Notes under the pieces: model-generated
What the model saw: the letters and a program-made list of their open reading frames with translations, nothing else
What the model was told of the DNA's origin: nothing
Database searches by the model: none
Part shown: positions 61,401-63,250 of the stretch, piece by piece
Layout: every line of letters begins with the position of its first letter
Numbering within the stretch: position 1 is the first letter of the stretch
From: Ariolimax columbianus
Lineage: Eukaryota > Mollusca > Gastropoda > Stylommatophora > Arionidae
Assembly (NCBI GenBank): GCA_036924085.1
Contig: JAVGWX010000003.1
Location: 115,540,764 to 115,604,763 of the forward strand
DNA: 64,000 nt
Reading direction: 5' to 3'
Translations under genes and position numbers: made by a program

Positions 61401-62427
61401 TCATATTTTCATATTAATACAAAAGTATGCAACAATTTAAATAAATAGTATACATTGGCTGCAGGTCACATGAAATGTTGCCTGTGTATCACATATGGAC
61501 TGCTGGTCCAAGGATGCCCATATGTGGTTTAAACCATTCAAGCTTTTTTATGTCATCATCATCAAGTGTCATGCCTAGAACATTAAAATTCATTGAAATT
61601 CACAATCTTCTGTCCTTAGTGCATTTCAGCACTTTTTATTTGTTTTATAACCATCTTGTCATGCCATCTGATTTGTTCCTAATTTTTCCTCCAATTTAAA
61701 CTTTCCTGTTGTCACAACACTTTCCAGGAATAGTATCCGTCTACGTAATTTTGCTTGTCATCTGTTTTCTTCTTTAAATAGATCCTCATATACTTCATGT
61801 AAAAAGCTTTGCCTTAAAAAACTTCTTTGAAATTGAGTGATGCCTTGATGCTATTAACACATGAATCATTATACAAAAAATATGTTGCACTCTTTCATTG
61901 TTAAATTGGGCACAAGTGATTTATCTAATGTTGATTGGTCATTTCTTTTTCTTACTTATTTGTCATCAGATATCCACATCAATGGCTCCAATAATTTTAT
62001 ATCTAAGCTGTCTATATAAGATTGTTTTCATTGCACTGTGTTCTATGCCAGGGCTCCAGTAAATGCATCTTTACATGCATTTGTTACCCATATGCTACCC
62101 TGGCTTACCTGCAAGACAATAGTTTTTATTATTTCTCCAGGAAGGCCATAGTACTTGGCAATCATGCTTTCCCTACCCGATGCTTGAATTATGATTTCAT
62201 GCTCATTATCAGACATAATAGTCTGGTGAAAACAGATATTGTAATTGTGTATTTTGAACATTTGAAGGTTTGATTTTTTTTTGGTTGTATAAATTTGAGA
62301 TTTGTAACGTTGAAGTTTGATCTGTGAAAATAGCTTACCCAACTGTTGTATTTTTATTTTAAAACCAGAGGGTCATAGGGTCATCCATGCAACAAAGCAG
62401 TCTGTTCACACTCTTTAAGTCAACAAA
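14395..62427 (+). CDS. ANAPC4: Anaphase-promoting complex subunit 4, 19 exons, 3' end outside window
   Basis: APC4 is a scaffold subunit of the APC/C, the nuclear and cytoplasmic ubiquitin ligase that triggers anaphase and mitotic exit. It sits in the platform with APC1 and APC5. I assembled 19 exons (14395-14520, 17363-17462, 20415-20616, 21792-21824, 23329-23376, 24749-24854, 28509-28610, 32513-32596, 34382-34477, 37019-37080, 39578-39620, 41845-41921, 44100-44252, 46676-46731, 52680-52726, 55500-55565, 57711-57870, 59621-59718, 62369-62427). They total 1718 nt, about 573 residues, with every phase compatible and no internal stop. The N-terminal part (about residues 20-200) is the APC4 WD40 domain, with AWRPDGK and ICDVEKGD matching human AWRPDGK and LCDVEK. 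The helical APC4 domain follows ([34 protein letters not shown]). Human APC4 has 808 residues, so about 230 C-terminal residues should lie to the right. Homology is from memory of the human protein. Confidence 0.96.
14521..16135. other. ANAPC4 intron 1, left part, unassigned
   Basis: AT-rich intron sequence. No exon-like frame with splice sites and no recurring repeat block was found before the SINE at 16140. Confidence 0.5.
16140..16355 (+). mobile_element. SINE family 2 copy (3' part)
   Basis: GAGGGAATGCAAACCCGGTA is followed by TTGCTGAAGTCAGATGTGTT, GGACCGAAAGGTGCAAATG, CGCAGTCAAGCTGTAAACTA and ACGCATTCCGTTCTCTGGAC. It then ends in a tail near GAACGAAGCCAAGCCAAGCC. It lies in ANAPC4 intron 1, 330 bp before the family 1 copy. 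Confidence 0.75.
16680..16936 (+). mobile_element. SINE family 1 (tRNA-derived, poly-A tail)
   Basis: The head looks like a tRNA, with GCGTGGATAAGTGG as the A-box region and GGGTTCGATCCCC as box B (about 16727-16739). The centre is TGCTGAAGTCGGATGCATTG. The 3' part is GCCTTGGGGATTAGAGAAAT, followed by about 25 A. The long pure A tail suggests a fairly young insertion. Confidence 0.88.
17363..17462 (+). CDS. ANAPC4: ANAPC4 exon 2
   Basis: Residues 43-76, in phase 0 and out phase 1. Acceptor atataag, donor AAAG|gtaaac. The peptide contains [11 protein letters not shown] and [11 protein letters not shown], the second WD-repeat region of APC4. Confidence 0.95.
17590..17865 (+). mobile_element. 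SINE family 2 copy
   Basis: It has a family 2 body (TGTAGCAGCCCTGGAAACAG, ACTTGTCTGATGGAATAGGG, GAGAAGGCAAACATGGTCCC, ATGGTGCAGATATCACACTC) and ends TGTTCAGGACAAACGAAGAA with a GAAGAAGAT tail. It is in ANAPC4 intron 2. Confidence 0.75.
18290..18670 (+). mobile_element. tRNA-like SINE head joined to a LINE-like 3' tail
   Basis: 18294-18380 looks tRNA-derived (GGCTGCGCGGCCAAGGGTGA as the A-box region, CGATTTGAATCCCACTC as box B). The rest (18480-18660) has a LINE-like tail whose reading near [17 protein letters not shown] resembles the W-rich end found after non-LTR RTs. This may be one SINE whose 3' end was taken from a LINE. Confidence 0.5.
18690..19005 (-). mobile_element. Non-LTR reverse transcriptase fragment
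   Basis: On the - strand: [20 protein letters not shown] and [17 protein letters not shown] motifs 1-2 (QAGFR...GTRDQI and FIDFKKAFD). It has one stop between them. It is directly followed by a + strand LINE fragment in the opposite direction. Confidence 0.75.
19008..19585 (+). mobile_element. Non-LTR retrotransposon 3' coding fragment
   Basis: [70 protein letters not shown] and [16 protein letters not shown] follow in order, with two stops. This is the post-RT C-terminal region. Confidence 0.8.
20107..20197. repeat. TA dinucleotide microsatellite, about 90 bp
   Basis: Uninterrupted TA repeat in ANAPC4 intron 2, about 220 bp before exon 3. A second short TATATATA run is at 20366-20381. Confidence 0.98.
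20415..20616 (+). CDS. ANAPC4: ANAPC4 exon 3
   Basis: Residues 76-143, in phase 1 and out phase 2. Acceptor tttcacag, donor CCTT|gtaagttt. The peptide contains [13 protein letters not shown], corresponding to human LCDVEKPGSLH, followed by a polar linker ([10 protein letters not shown]). Confidence 0.95.
20855..21375 (+). mobile_element. Non-LTR retrotransposon C-terminal fragment, different family
   Basis: [39 protein letters not shown] and PELTT form the Cys-His end region (C..C....ETVEHVLFxCP) seen after the RNase H or RT of some LINEs. Stops occur either side. Confidence 0.55.
21792..21824 (+). CDS. ANAPC4: ANAPC4 exon 4 (33-bp microexon)
   Basis: Residues 143-154, in phase 2 and out phase 2. 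Acceptor cccacag, donor AATC|gtaagt. It encodes a short polar linker ([10 protein letters not shown]). It lies in the poorly conserved linker, so support comes from splice sites and phase rather than similarity. It is symmetric, so skipping it would keep the frame. Confidence 0.8.
21915..22148 (-). mobile_element. Non-LTR retrotransposon 3' coding fragment
   Basis: On the - strand: [28 protein letters not shown] and [15 protein letters not shown] match the WFGHV...GRP..RW.D.IK pattern. It starts about 90 bp after ANAPC4 exon 4. Confidence 0.65.
22490..22690 (+). mobile_element. SINE family 3, diverged fragment
   Basis: AACATGGAAACAGGCAATG, GGGATTGATAGTGTGATCTG, GTGAGCTTACTGAGTAGC and CATGCCTTTGAATGTAAG match the middle of the copies at 42130 and 44875. 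This set forms a subfamily distinct from those at 6858, 23620 and 33003. Confidence 0.65.
23329..23376 (+). CDS. ANAPC4: ANAPC4 exon 5 (48-bp microexon)
   Basis: Residues 154-170, in phase 2 and out phase 2. Acceptor ttttgcag, donor AAAGA|gtaagt. It encodes [15 protein letters not shown], still in the linker before the conserved LNILVLGG segment. It is also frame-neutral if skipped. Confidence 0.82.
23618..23975 (+). mobile_element. SINE family 3 copy
   Basis: Nearly full length: GGAGACTTATGTCTGGTCAG head with one repeat unit, GGCAGCATGGCTAACACGGT, GCTCCCTGTAGTAGTGAGCG, CGCCTGGAGGACTCCGG, GTGAGGAAAGCTACGACAAC, CTCATTGTGGGCATTC and a CAA-rich tail. It lies 240 bp after ANAPC4 exon 5. Confidence 0.85.
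24749..24854 (+). CDS. ANAPC4: ANAPC4 exon 6
   Basis: Residues 170-205, in phase 2 and out phase 0. Acceptor aataccag, donor GCAGGG|gttagt. [19 protein letters not shown] aligns with human LNILVLGGSSGFIELYAYG, the last blades of the WD domain. Confidence 0.95.
24935..26145 (-). mobile_element. RTE-like non-LTR retrotransposon remnant, split by a SINE
   Basis: Read on the - strand it gives reverse-transcriptase C-terminal parts: [12 protein letters not shown] (normally GVRQGDTISPKLF), [11 protein letters not shown] with the catalytic [24 protein letters not shown] and [12 protein letters not shown]. After the inserted SINE it continues with the post-RT region ([22 protein letters not shown]) and a 3' tail of TTGTA-type repeats at about 24935-24950. 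Stops and frameshifts make it inactive. The same family occurs on the + strand at 29465-30640. The endonuclease and upstream RT are missing. Its 5' side ends in unassigned sequence just before the 18S fragment. Confidence 0.85.
25398..25643 (-). mobile_element. SINE family 1 (tRNA-derived, poly-A tail), inserted in RTE
   Basis: Reading the - strand, the head is tRNA-like, with box B GGGTTCAATCCC near 25585. The body shares the module TGCTGAAGTCGGATG with the copy at 16680, and the tail is a poly-A run (poly-T at 25398-25410 on +). It interrupts the RTE frame on both sides, so it inserted later. Confidence 0.85.
26228..27340 (-). rRNA. Partial 18S rRNA, antisense in ANAPC4 intron 6, both ends missing
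   Basis: The - strand carries small-subunit rRNA sequence without an obvious large gap. It runs from about helix 7 (ATCCTACTTGGATAACTG) through the universal 530-loop region (GGCAGCAGCCGCGGTAATTCC seen as its complement near 26870) to just past GGAATTGACGGAAGGGCACC and TTAATTTGACTCAACACGG. By memory of animal 18S this is roughly nucleotides 130-1190 of about 1,800. The 5' end and the 3' third, including the decoding site, are missing, so it cannot make a working rRNA. It lies opposite to ANAPC4 transcription. It is much more GC-rich than its surroundings. Some changes (for example AATTTAAGC where most animals have a different helix sequence) may be lineage-specific or decay. An assembly join to the rDNA array is possible. 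Confidence 0.95.
27341..27927. other. GC-rich segment joined to the 18S fragment; possible rDNA spacer
   Basis: This roughly 590-bp stretch is clearly richer in GC than the introns around it and ends abruptly at AT-rich sequence near 27928. It directly abuts the truncated 18S homology where the first ~130 nt of 18S should be. I see no 5.8S or conserved 28S core motifs. It may be external or intergenic rDNA spacer brought in with the 18S piece, but spacers are not conserved enough to tell by eye. Short open frames here are compositional. Confidence 0.45.
28509..28610 (+). CDS. ANAPC4: ANAPC4 exon 7
   Basis: Residues 206-239, phase 0 on both sides. Acceptor cacttcag, donor AAAACT|gtaagtat. Contains [14 protein letters not shown], matching human SSDLKSLSVVTEVS. 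It follows the intron that holds the 18S rRNA fragment. Confidence 0.95.
29465..30640 (+). mobile_element. RTE-like non-LTR retrotransposon remnant, split by SINE family 2
   Basis: Before the SINE the + strand encodes the RT core [21 protein letters not shown] sequence (first part out of frame), [15 protein letters not shown] with the catalytic [23 protein letters not shown] and IYLGQEI. After the SINE (30346 on) the same element continues with [17 protein letters not shown] and a region equivalent to [15 protein letters not shown] of the copy at 24935. Stops and frameshifts show it is dead. Confidence 0.85.
29985..30345 (+). mobile_element. SINE family 2 copy, inserted in RTE
   Basis: This is the most complete family 2 copy. 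It has head CATGAGCTGCAGTGGTCAGC, the block GGTGATCCTGGATAACAGAC, then TTGCTGAAGTCGGATGTGTT, GGACCGAAAGGTGCAAATA, the CGCATTCCGTTCTCTGGAC block and a pure GAAGAAGAAGAAGAA tail. RTE coding sequence resumes on its right side ([19 protein letters not shown]), so the SINE is nested. Confidence 0.85.
30698..31060. repeat. 82-bp tandem repeat, about 4.4 copies
   Basis: CATGYCCTGAACCTGACTGG recurs at 30701, 30783, 30869, 30951 and 31033 (periods 82, 86, 82, 82). The units are very similar to each other, suggesting recent expansion. It lies in ANAPC4 intron 7 between LINE remnants. Confidence 0.92.
31380..31860 (+). mobile_element. Non-LTR retrotransposon 3' coding fragment
   Basis: [46 protein letters not shown], then after a stop [20 protein letters not shown] and WHGVVG. 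It is the same family as 3245-3745. Confidence 0.82.
32513..32596 (+). CDS. ANAPC4: ANAPC4 exon 8
   Basis: Residues 240-267, phase 0 on both sides. Acceptor ttttctag, donor CAAATG|gtaagt. [20 protein letters not shown] corresponds to human NLLYSFLPEVTRMARKF, the start of the long helical domain. Confidence 0.92.
33003..33350 (+). mobile_element. SINE family 3 copy
   Basis: GGCTAACGTCTGGTCAGGC head, ATCCTGGAAACAGGCTG, AGTCTGGCTAACAAGGTAAG, GATCTCCATAGTAGTGAGTG, AACGCCCTTTTCAGAGCGC, CTCATTGTGGGCATTC and an AACAACAAC tail. It contains a small inverted repeat, TTGTCGAGGACAAC, in the middle. Confidence 0.85.
33800..34160 (-). mobile_element. SINE family 3 copy
   Basis: Reverse orientation. The tail is the GTT repeat at 33802-33816, the body contains the complement of the CACCTTTATCGGCATGCTC and AGTAGTGAGCGACATG blocks, and the head ends at CAGACATTAGTCTCCTCTCC near 34155. 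It sits about 450 bp from the + strand copy at 33003, so the pair can form an inverted repeat in RNA. Confidence 0.82.
34382..34477 (+). CDS. ANAPC4: ANAPC4 exon 9
   Basis: Residues 268-299, phase 0 on both sides. Acceptor catgtcag, donor AAGAAG|gtttgt. [19 protein letters not shown] matches human [19 protein letters not shown] closely. Confidence 0.97.
34780..35700 (+). mobile_element. Two LINE 3' fragments in tandem
   Basis: 34780-34965 reads [27 protein letters not shown] and [13 protein letters not shown], the RTE family of 24935. From about 35000 a different endonuclease-RT family follows: [80 protein letters not shown]. Both are in ANAPC4 intron 9 and broken by stops. Confidence 0.72.
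35831..36549. mobile_element. Probable piggyBac-type element with TTAA ends
   Basis: The left end is TTAA at 35827-35830 followed by CCATACCAGACC. The right end, read on the other strand, is TTAA (36550-36553) followed by CCCTACCAGACC. The 12-bp ends differ at one position, and both abut TTAA, the target duplicated by piggyBac transposases. The 719-bp interior has a short open frame (36018-36200) starting [16 protein letters not shown], with [13 protein letters not shown], that could be the N-terminal remnant of a transposase. It is too short to be autonomous. It is in ANAPC4 intron 9. Confidence 0.7.
36590..36862 (-). mobile_element. tRNA-derived SINE, third type
   Basis: On the - strand from 36862: GGAGCCAGTAGTGCAGTGGT followed by TAGTGAGCTGG forms an A-box region. 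GGTCTTGGGTTCATTCCCC forms box B about 50 bp later. The other end at 36592-36606 is a simple repeat of GTAAA (TTTAC in SINE sense), a likely tail. It starts about 40 bp after the piggyBac-like element. Confidence 0.65.
37019..37080 (+). CDS. ANAPC4: ANAPC4 exon 10
   Basis: Residues 300-320, in phase 0 and out phase 2. Acceptor tttcccag, donor ACAAG|gtaaat. [15 protein letters not shown] corresponds to human SVQDEFMHLLLWGKA. Confidence 0.93.
37090..38040. other. ANAPC4 intron 10, left part, unassigned
   Basis: AT-rich, with no frame or repeat that could be assigned. It ends at LINE sequence. Confidence 0.5.
38045..38365 (-). mobile_element. Non-LTR retrotransposon 3' coding fragment
   Basis: On the - strand: [34 protein letters not shown] and later [19 protein letters not shown], the post-RT region with a frameshift between. 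Confidence 0.72.
38800..39198 (+). mobile_element. RNase H-type LINE, 3' end
   Basis: An open frame (38791-39168) gives [78 protein letters not shown] and [15 protein letters not shown], then a stop and a 3' tail GCGTACGCAGAAGAAGAAGA. CxCGxxxxTxEHxLxxCP is the usual C-terminal motif of this family. It is the least damaged of the family's 3' ends here. Confidence 0.88.
39578..39620 (+). CDS. ANAPC4: ANAPC4 exon 11 (43-bp microexon)
   Basis: Residues 320-334, in phase 2 and out phase 0. Acceptor atttgcag, donor GACAAG|gttgtc, a weak donor. [14 protein letters not shown] corresponds to human AELQTLLMNQLTVK. Confidence 0.9.
39688..39722. repeat. GT and GCGT microsatellite
   Basis: GTGTGTGT followed by GCGTGCGTGCGTGCC, in intron 11 about 70 bp after exon 11. 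Confidence 0.85.
39725..41275. other. ANAPC4 intron 11, mostly unassigned
   Basis: Apart from the three-unit repeat at 40100 no element was recognised. Frames at 40379 and 40435 are T- and C-rich and have no motif. Confidence 0.45.
40100..40225. repeat. Short tandem repeat, three units of about 38-45 bp
   Basis: Each unit has CAGCCCAGATGCAGCAGCGC or a variant followed by ATTCACTGCTGCATCCTC. Three units are visible. Confidence 0.75.
41278..41775 (-). mobile_element. Non-LTR retrotransposon 3' end with zinc-finger remnant
   Basis: On the - strand: [36 protein letters not shown], then degraded [14 protein letters not shown] and a finger remnant ending VYSHMRSH. It is the same family as 13225 and 45215. 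Confidence 0.72.
41845..41921 (+). CDS. ANAPC4: ANAPC4 exon 12
   Basis: Residues 335-360, in phase 0 and out phase 2. Acceptor tctacag, donor CAGAG|gtttgt. [20 protein letters not shown] is nearly identical to human APC4. The next intron contains the large two-part minisatellite. Confidence 0.97.
42130..42345 (+). mobile_element. SINE family 3, diverged copy
   Basis: TCAGGATCAAGTGCAATATA, TTGAAACAGGTAGTG, GGGATCCCCATAATGTTG and AGAAGCCTAGCATTGCACTA match the subfamily copies at 22490 and 44875. Confidence 0.65.
42425..43325. repeat. Minisatellite domain 1, about 22 units of 34-45 bp
   Basis: Each unit has CTGGAAAGGTTACAATGTCC, then a variable stretch of CAA (or AAGAAAA) triplets and an ACTATATG end. 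Unit length changes mostly by the triplet number. All three forward frames are largely free of stops, giving low-complexity frames up to 245 codons (42632-43369), which I do not consider genes. It is in ANAPC4 intron 12. Confidence 0.95.
43320..43850. repeat. Minisatellite domain 2, about 13 units of mostly 41 bp
   Basis: Units have CTGATAAGAGAACAGTGTCC, then GACAACAGCAACAACTATAA. Unit variants recur as a three-unit set in the first six units (variants starting CTGATAAGAG, CTGATAATAG and TTGATAAGAG), which indicates a higher-order repeat of about 123 bp. The last units use CTGTTAAGGG. Domain 1 passes into domain 2 within one unit at about 43320. Confidence 0.92.
44100..44252 (+). CDS. ANAPC4: ANAPC4 exon 13
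   Basis: Residues 360-411, in phase 2 and out phase 2. Acceptor atttccag, donor CAACA|gtaagt. [20 protein letters not shown] matches human HLSELKGMASWKQKYEPLGL. Confidence 0.96.
44870..45205 (+). mobile_element. SINE family 3 copy (subfamily with longer middle)
   Basis: GAGGAGACTAATGTTCAGTC head, GTTAGTCAGGGCCAGGTG, GATCCCCATATTGGTGAGC, TTGCATTGCACTACAGCC, GTGAGGAGAGCCACTGG and a short tail. It directly precedes LINE sequence at 45215. Confidence 0.75.
45215..46445 (+). mobile_element. Endonuclease-RT type LINE, internally deleted, with zinc-finger tail
   Basis: Starts with [18 protein letters not shown] and [10 protein letters not shown] (the linker between endonuclease and RT). It lacks the RT core, then resumes at [71 protein letters not shown] and a C-terminal finger [11 protein letters not shown] near 46320. 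It ends in a GACGACGACGGAT tail at about 46430. Multiple stops. Confidence 0.8.
46676..46731 (+). CDS. ANAPC4: ANAPC4 exon 14
   Basis: Residues 411-430, in phase 2 and out phase 1. Acceptor tgttttag, donor TATAG|gtaagt. [18 protein letters not shown] matches human [18 protein letters not shown]. The next intron, about 5.9 kb, is the longest found and holds three LINE remnants. Confidence 0.97.
46880..47462 (-). mobile_element. CR1/L2-like LINE, RT C-terminal part
   Basis: On the - strand near 47130: [20 protein letters not shown] (RT thumb-side motif, normally NDLP...KFADDTK), then [19 protein letters not shown] and [16 protein letters not shown]. The same end sequence (MHVGRSNMEHNYRM) is found in the fragment at 62575, so both come from one family. 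Confidence 0.75.
47455..49600 (-). mobile_element. Large non-LTR retrotransposon remnant (endonuclease end to 3' end)
   Basis: On the - strand, in order: [13 protein letters not shown] and [14 protein letters not shown] (end of the AP endonuclease, catalytic SDHR), a linker with [14 protein letters not shown] and [15 protein letters not shown] start [43 protein letters not shown], then the C-terminal [19 protein letters not shown]. Numerous stops and frameshifts. About 2.1 kb survives, the most complete LINE coding region in the window. The + strand frames here are shadows. Confidence 0.85.
49596..51168 (+). mobile_element. I/Jockey-like LINE with RNase H domain, 3' half
   Basis: 49599-49949 encodes the RT C-terminal region ([17 protein letters not shown]). 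50151-50858 (235 codons) encodes an RNase H with all expected acidic residues: D72 in YPDGSV, E112 in RAEAEAL, D138 in LLTDAL, H181 in VPSHC and D191 in [13 protein letters not shown] deletion of about 13 nt near 50807, compared with the copy at 53365, removes RYMTK and shifts the frame. The Cys-His end ([20 protein letters not shown]) continues at 50931-51134. It ends with GCGTACGATGAAGAAGAAG. It faces the LINE at 47455. Confidence 0.88.
51991..52520. repeat. 40-bp minisatellite, about 13 units
   Basis: Units of 40 bp contain AAACATGACAAATGATATTC, followed by TCTCYTGTACTATCAACAGC. The first units have CATC and later ones CAGC, and the right end is decayed. It is in ANAPC4 intron 14, ending about 160 bp before exon 15. 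Confidence 0.95.
52680..52726 (+). CDS. ANAPC4: ANAPC4 exon 15 (47-bp microexon)
   Basis: Residues 430-445, in phase 1 and out phase 0. Acceptor ttttctcag, donor AATAAG|gtatgg. [15 protein letters not shown] corresponds to human MLRMTEDHVLPELNK. The microsatellite block begins only about 20 bp after this donor. Confidence 0.92.
52745..52910. repeat. Compound microsatellite GT, CT, TA
   Basis: GT at about 52746-52760, CT at about 52781-52803, TA at 52804-52835, then a SINE head fragment and another TA run at 52878-52906. It starts about 20 bp after the donor of exon 15. Confidence 0.95.
52838..52878 (+). mobile_element. SINE family 3 head fragment inside TA microsatellite
   Basis: About 40 bp (GGGAAGGAAGACTAATATCT then GGTCAGGCACAACATA) lie between two TA runs. 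Only the head survives. Confidence 0.6.
52935..53330 (+). mobile_element. Non-LTR retrotransposon 3' coding fragment
   Basis: [19 protein letters not shown] start, then [40 protein letters not shown] and [20 protein letters not shown], ending in a GATGATGATATAC tail. It is very similar to 55660-56140 and 12538-12810. Confidence 0.85.
53365..53948 (-). mobile_element. RNase H-type LINE, 3' end
   Basis: On the - strand the RNase H end ([33 protein letters not shown] with a change near VPSH) runs into [19 protein letters not shown] and the CxCG end ([19 protein letters not shown]), ending in a GAAGAAGAAG tail at 53362. It is broken at the MTKWE/GNRTYW point by a frameshift. Confidence 0.85.
54200..54490. 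repeat. 21-bp minisatellite, about 14 units
   Basis: Units of about 21 bp contain GGTATTCACACCTGTACCTT. Variants alternate (TATGCACACCTGTGCATTA and TATTCACACCTGTACCTTT). The - strand frame (54549-54223) is open because 21 is a multiple of three: its repeat is [11 protein letters not shown]. No promoter or splice evidence supports a gene. It is in ANAPC4 intron 15. Confidence 0.93.
54697..54950 (-). mobile_element. SINE family 1, diverged copy
   Basis: On the - strand it matches the copies at 16680 and 25398 from the tRNA-like head (near 54900-54950) to the 3' part and an A-rich tail interrupted by C (TTGTTGTTGTTTTT on +). It is more diverged than the other two. It lies in ANAPC4 intron 15. 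Confidence 0.8.
55373..55448. repeat. TA dinucleotide microsatellite, about 76 bp
   Basis: Uninterrupted TA repeat ending about 50 bp before ANAPC4 exon 16, where a branch point and pyrimidine tract would be expected. Two copies of ATAACAGATTTNT-like sequence flank it (55321 and 55466). Confidence 0.98.
55500..55565 (+). CDS. ANAPC4: ANAPC4 exon 16
   Basis: Residues 446-467, phase 0 on both sides. Acceptor ttggacag, donor CTTGGG|gtaagt. [17 protein letters not shown] matches human MTQKDITFVAEFLTEHF. The acceptor lies about 50 bp after a long TA repeat and has a weak pyrimidine tract. Confidence 0.95.
55655..56140 (-). mobile_element. Non-LTR retrotransposon 3' coding fragment, long open frame
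   Basis: A - strand frame (55602-56213) reads [80 protein letters not shown] and [16 protein letters not shown]. It is the best preserved of three copies of this family here. Its right part (56140-56213) is probably not element sequence. Confidence 0.85.
56220..56710 (+). mobile_element. RNase H-type LINE 3' end, old diverged family
   Basis: [63 protein letters not shown] and [13 protein letters not shown] follow the order of the 39000 copy ([46 protein letters not shown]) but are much diverged. Confidence 0.7.
57000..57695. repeat. 18-19-bp degenerate minisatellite, about 35 units
   Basis: Units resemble ATCATTCACATGACAATCT, with early variants CAAGCTGTCATCATTCACTTG and late ones GTCTGTCACACATAGTTCAC. 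The array ends only about 15-20 bp before the acceptor of ANAPC4 exon 17, so the repeat supplies part of the 3' end of intron 16. Confidence 0.92.
57711..57870 (+). CDS. ANAPC4: ANAPC4 exon 17
   Basis: Residues 468-521, in phase 0 and out phase 1. Acceptor tgacttag, donor ATAAAG|gtttga. Contains [19 protein letters not shown], matching human NVERVGQYLKDEDDDLVSPPN. The minisatellite in the previous intron runs almost up to this acceptor. Confidence 0.96.
58265..58548 (-). mobile_element. SINE family 3 copy
   Basis: Complement of CTCATTGTGGGCATTCGC at 58265-58295, then the complements of the CCTGAAAAGGGC, GCATACTGATGAAGGTGG and CTCGTTAGCCAAGCTGCC blocks. The head with its 37-bp unit is missing. 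Confidence 0.8.
59621..59718 (+). CDS. ANAPC4: ANAPC4 exon 18
   Basis: Residues 521-553, in phase 1 and out phase 0. Acceptor tattttcag, donor CCTGCC|gtaagc. [20 protein letters not shown] corresponds to human LFPYYPRKSLHFVKRRMENI. Confidence 0.92.
60080..60225 (-). mobile_element. SINE family 3 fragment
   Basis: GTTCACAATGAGTATAATTA, CCCTGAAATGAGCGTTAAGT and ATGCTGATAAAGGTGTACTG match the 3' half of family 3 in reverse. The other half is lost. Confidence 0.65.
60400..61060 (-). mobile_element. SINE family 3 copies with amplified head units
   Basis: 60400-60475 is a fragment (GATCACGTTGATCCCCCACC). 60480-60720 is a fuller reverse copy. 60740-61060 holds about five head units, each with a variant of AATCAGTATATTTTGCCTGA, some alternating with the complement of the GGGGAGGAAGACTAA start. 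Compare the head expansion at 6880-7105. Confidence 0.75.
61065..62368. other. ANAPC4 intron 18, right part
   Basis: AT-rich. It contains a 31-bp near copy of the exon 19 end (61168-61200, see findings). No other exon was found. Confidence 0.5.
62369..62427 (+). CDS. ANAPC4: ANAPC4 exon 19 (last exon found)
   Basis: Residues 554-573, in phase 0 and out phase 2. Acceptor aaaaccag, donor ACAAA|gtgagtat. [19 protein letters not shown] aligns with human DVIGKSMNQAICIPLYRDT. The next exon, expected to resemble human RRLFKFPFLWNN, was not found before 64000. Confidence 0.88.
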
Positions 62428-62574
62428 GTGAGTATGTGTGGCTGTCTCTGTGTTTGATTGTTTCACAAGACGCTGTGAGTCTCTTCTGTTTCAGACATAA
62501 TTTAACTTAACATCTTTATACTGGTTTAGAAGACCCTGCAGAGTCTGTATACAACCAGTTACATTTACATCACC

Positions 62575-63250
62575 TTGCTCTAATAGCTATGCAAATCCAA
62601 TTTATTCTTAAATGCATTAACTGTCCCTGCCTCCACTACCTCCCCTGGCAATGCATTCCAAGCAGTCACCACTCTCTGACTAAAAACATATTTTCTAATA
62701 TCTAATCTGGACCTCTCTTTAGTCAGCTTGTAGTTATGCCCTCTTGTTATTGTGGGTGGTTGTATTTTAAAAAACTTGTTATAGTCTAATTTATCCATTC
62801 CTCTGATAATCTTAAAAACCTGTATTAAGTCACCACGAATTCTTCTGTCTTCTAGACAATGTAGGCCGGTTTTTCTGAGACTTTCCTCATAACTGTAATT
62901 CACCTTTGTCGCTCTTTTTTGTTTTCTTTCCAGCATGTTTATATCCCCTCTGTGAAAAGGACTGTACACAGTACTCCAATCTAGATCTAACTAATGCTTT
63001 ATACAGTTTGACTATCACTTCCTTGCTCCTATGATTAACATTTCTTTTTATCATACCTAACATTGCATTTACCTTTTTCACTGCTACCTTAACTTGCTCA
63101 CTCACCTTTCCTGTGTGATCTATTATAACTCCTACGTCCCTTTCCTTATCTATCTTTCTAATATTGTTCTCTACCATTCTGTAATTATGTTCCATATTGG
63201 ATCTACCCACGTGCATGACTGTACATTATCAACATTAAACTTCATTTGCC
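62575..63250 (-). mobile_element. CR1/L2-like LINE, RT C-terminal part
   Basis: Two overlapping - strand frames (63216-62887 and 62969-62580) together read MHVGRSNMEHNYRM, KERDVGVIIDHTGKVSEQVK, YKALVRSRLEYCVQ, then YSYEESLRKTGLHCLEDRRI, RGDLIQVFKIIRGMDKLDYN, VVTAWNALPGEVVEAGTVNA and FKNKLD. This is the well-known CR1/L2 end (LxxLExRRxRxDLIxxFK...NxLP..VVxAxxVxxFKxxLD). One frameshift near 62930 breaks it. Confidence 0.88.
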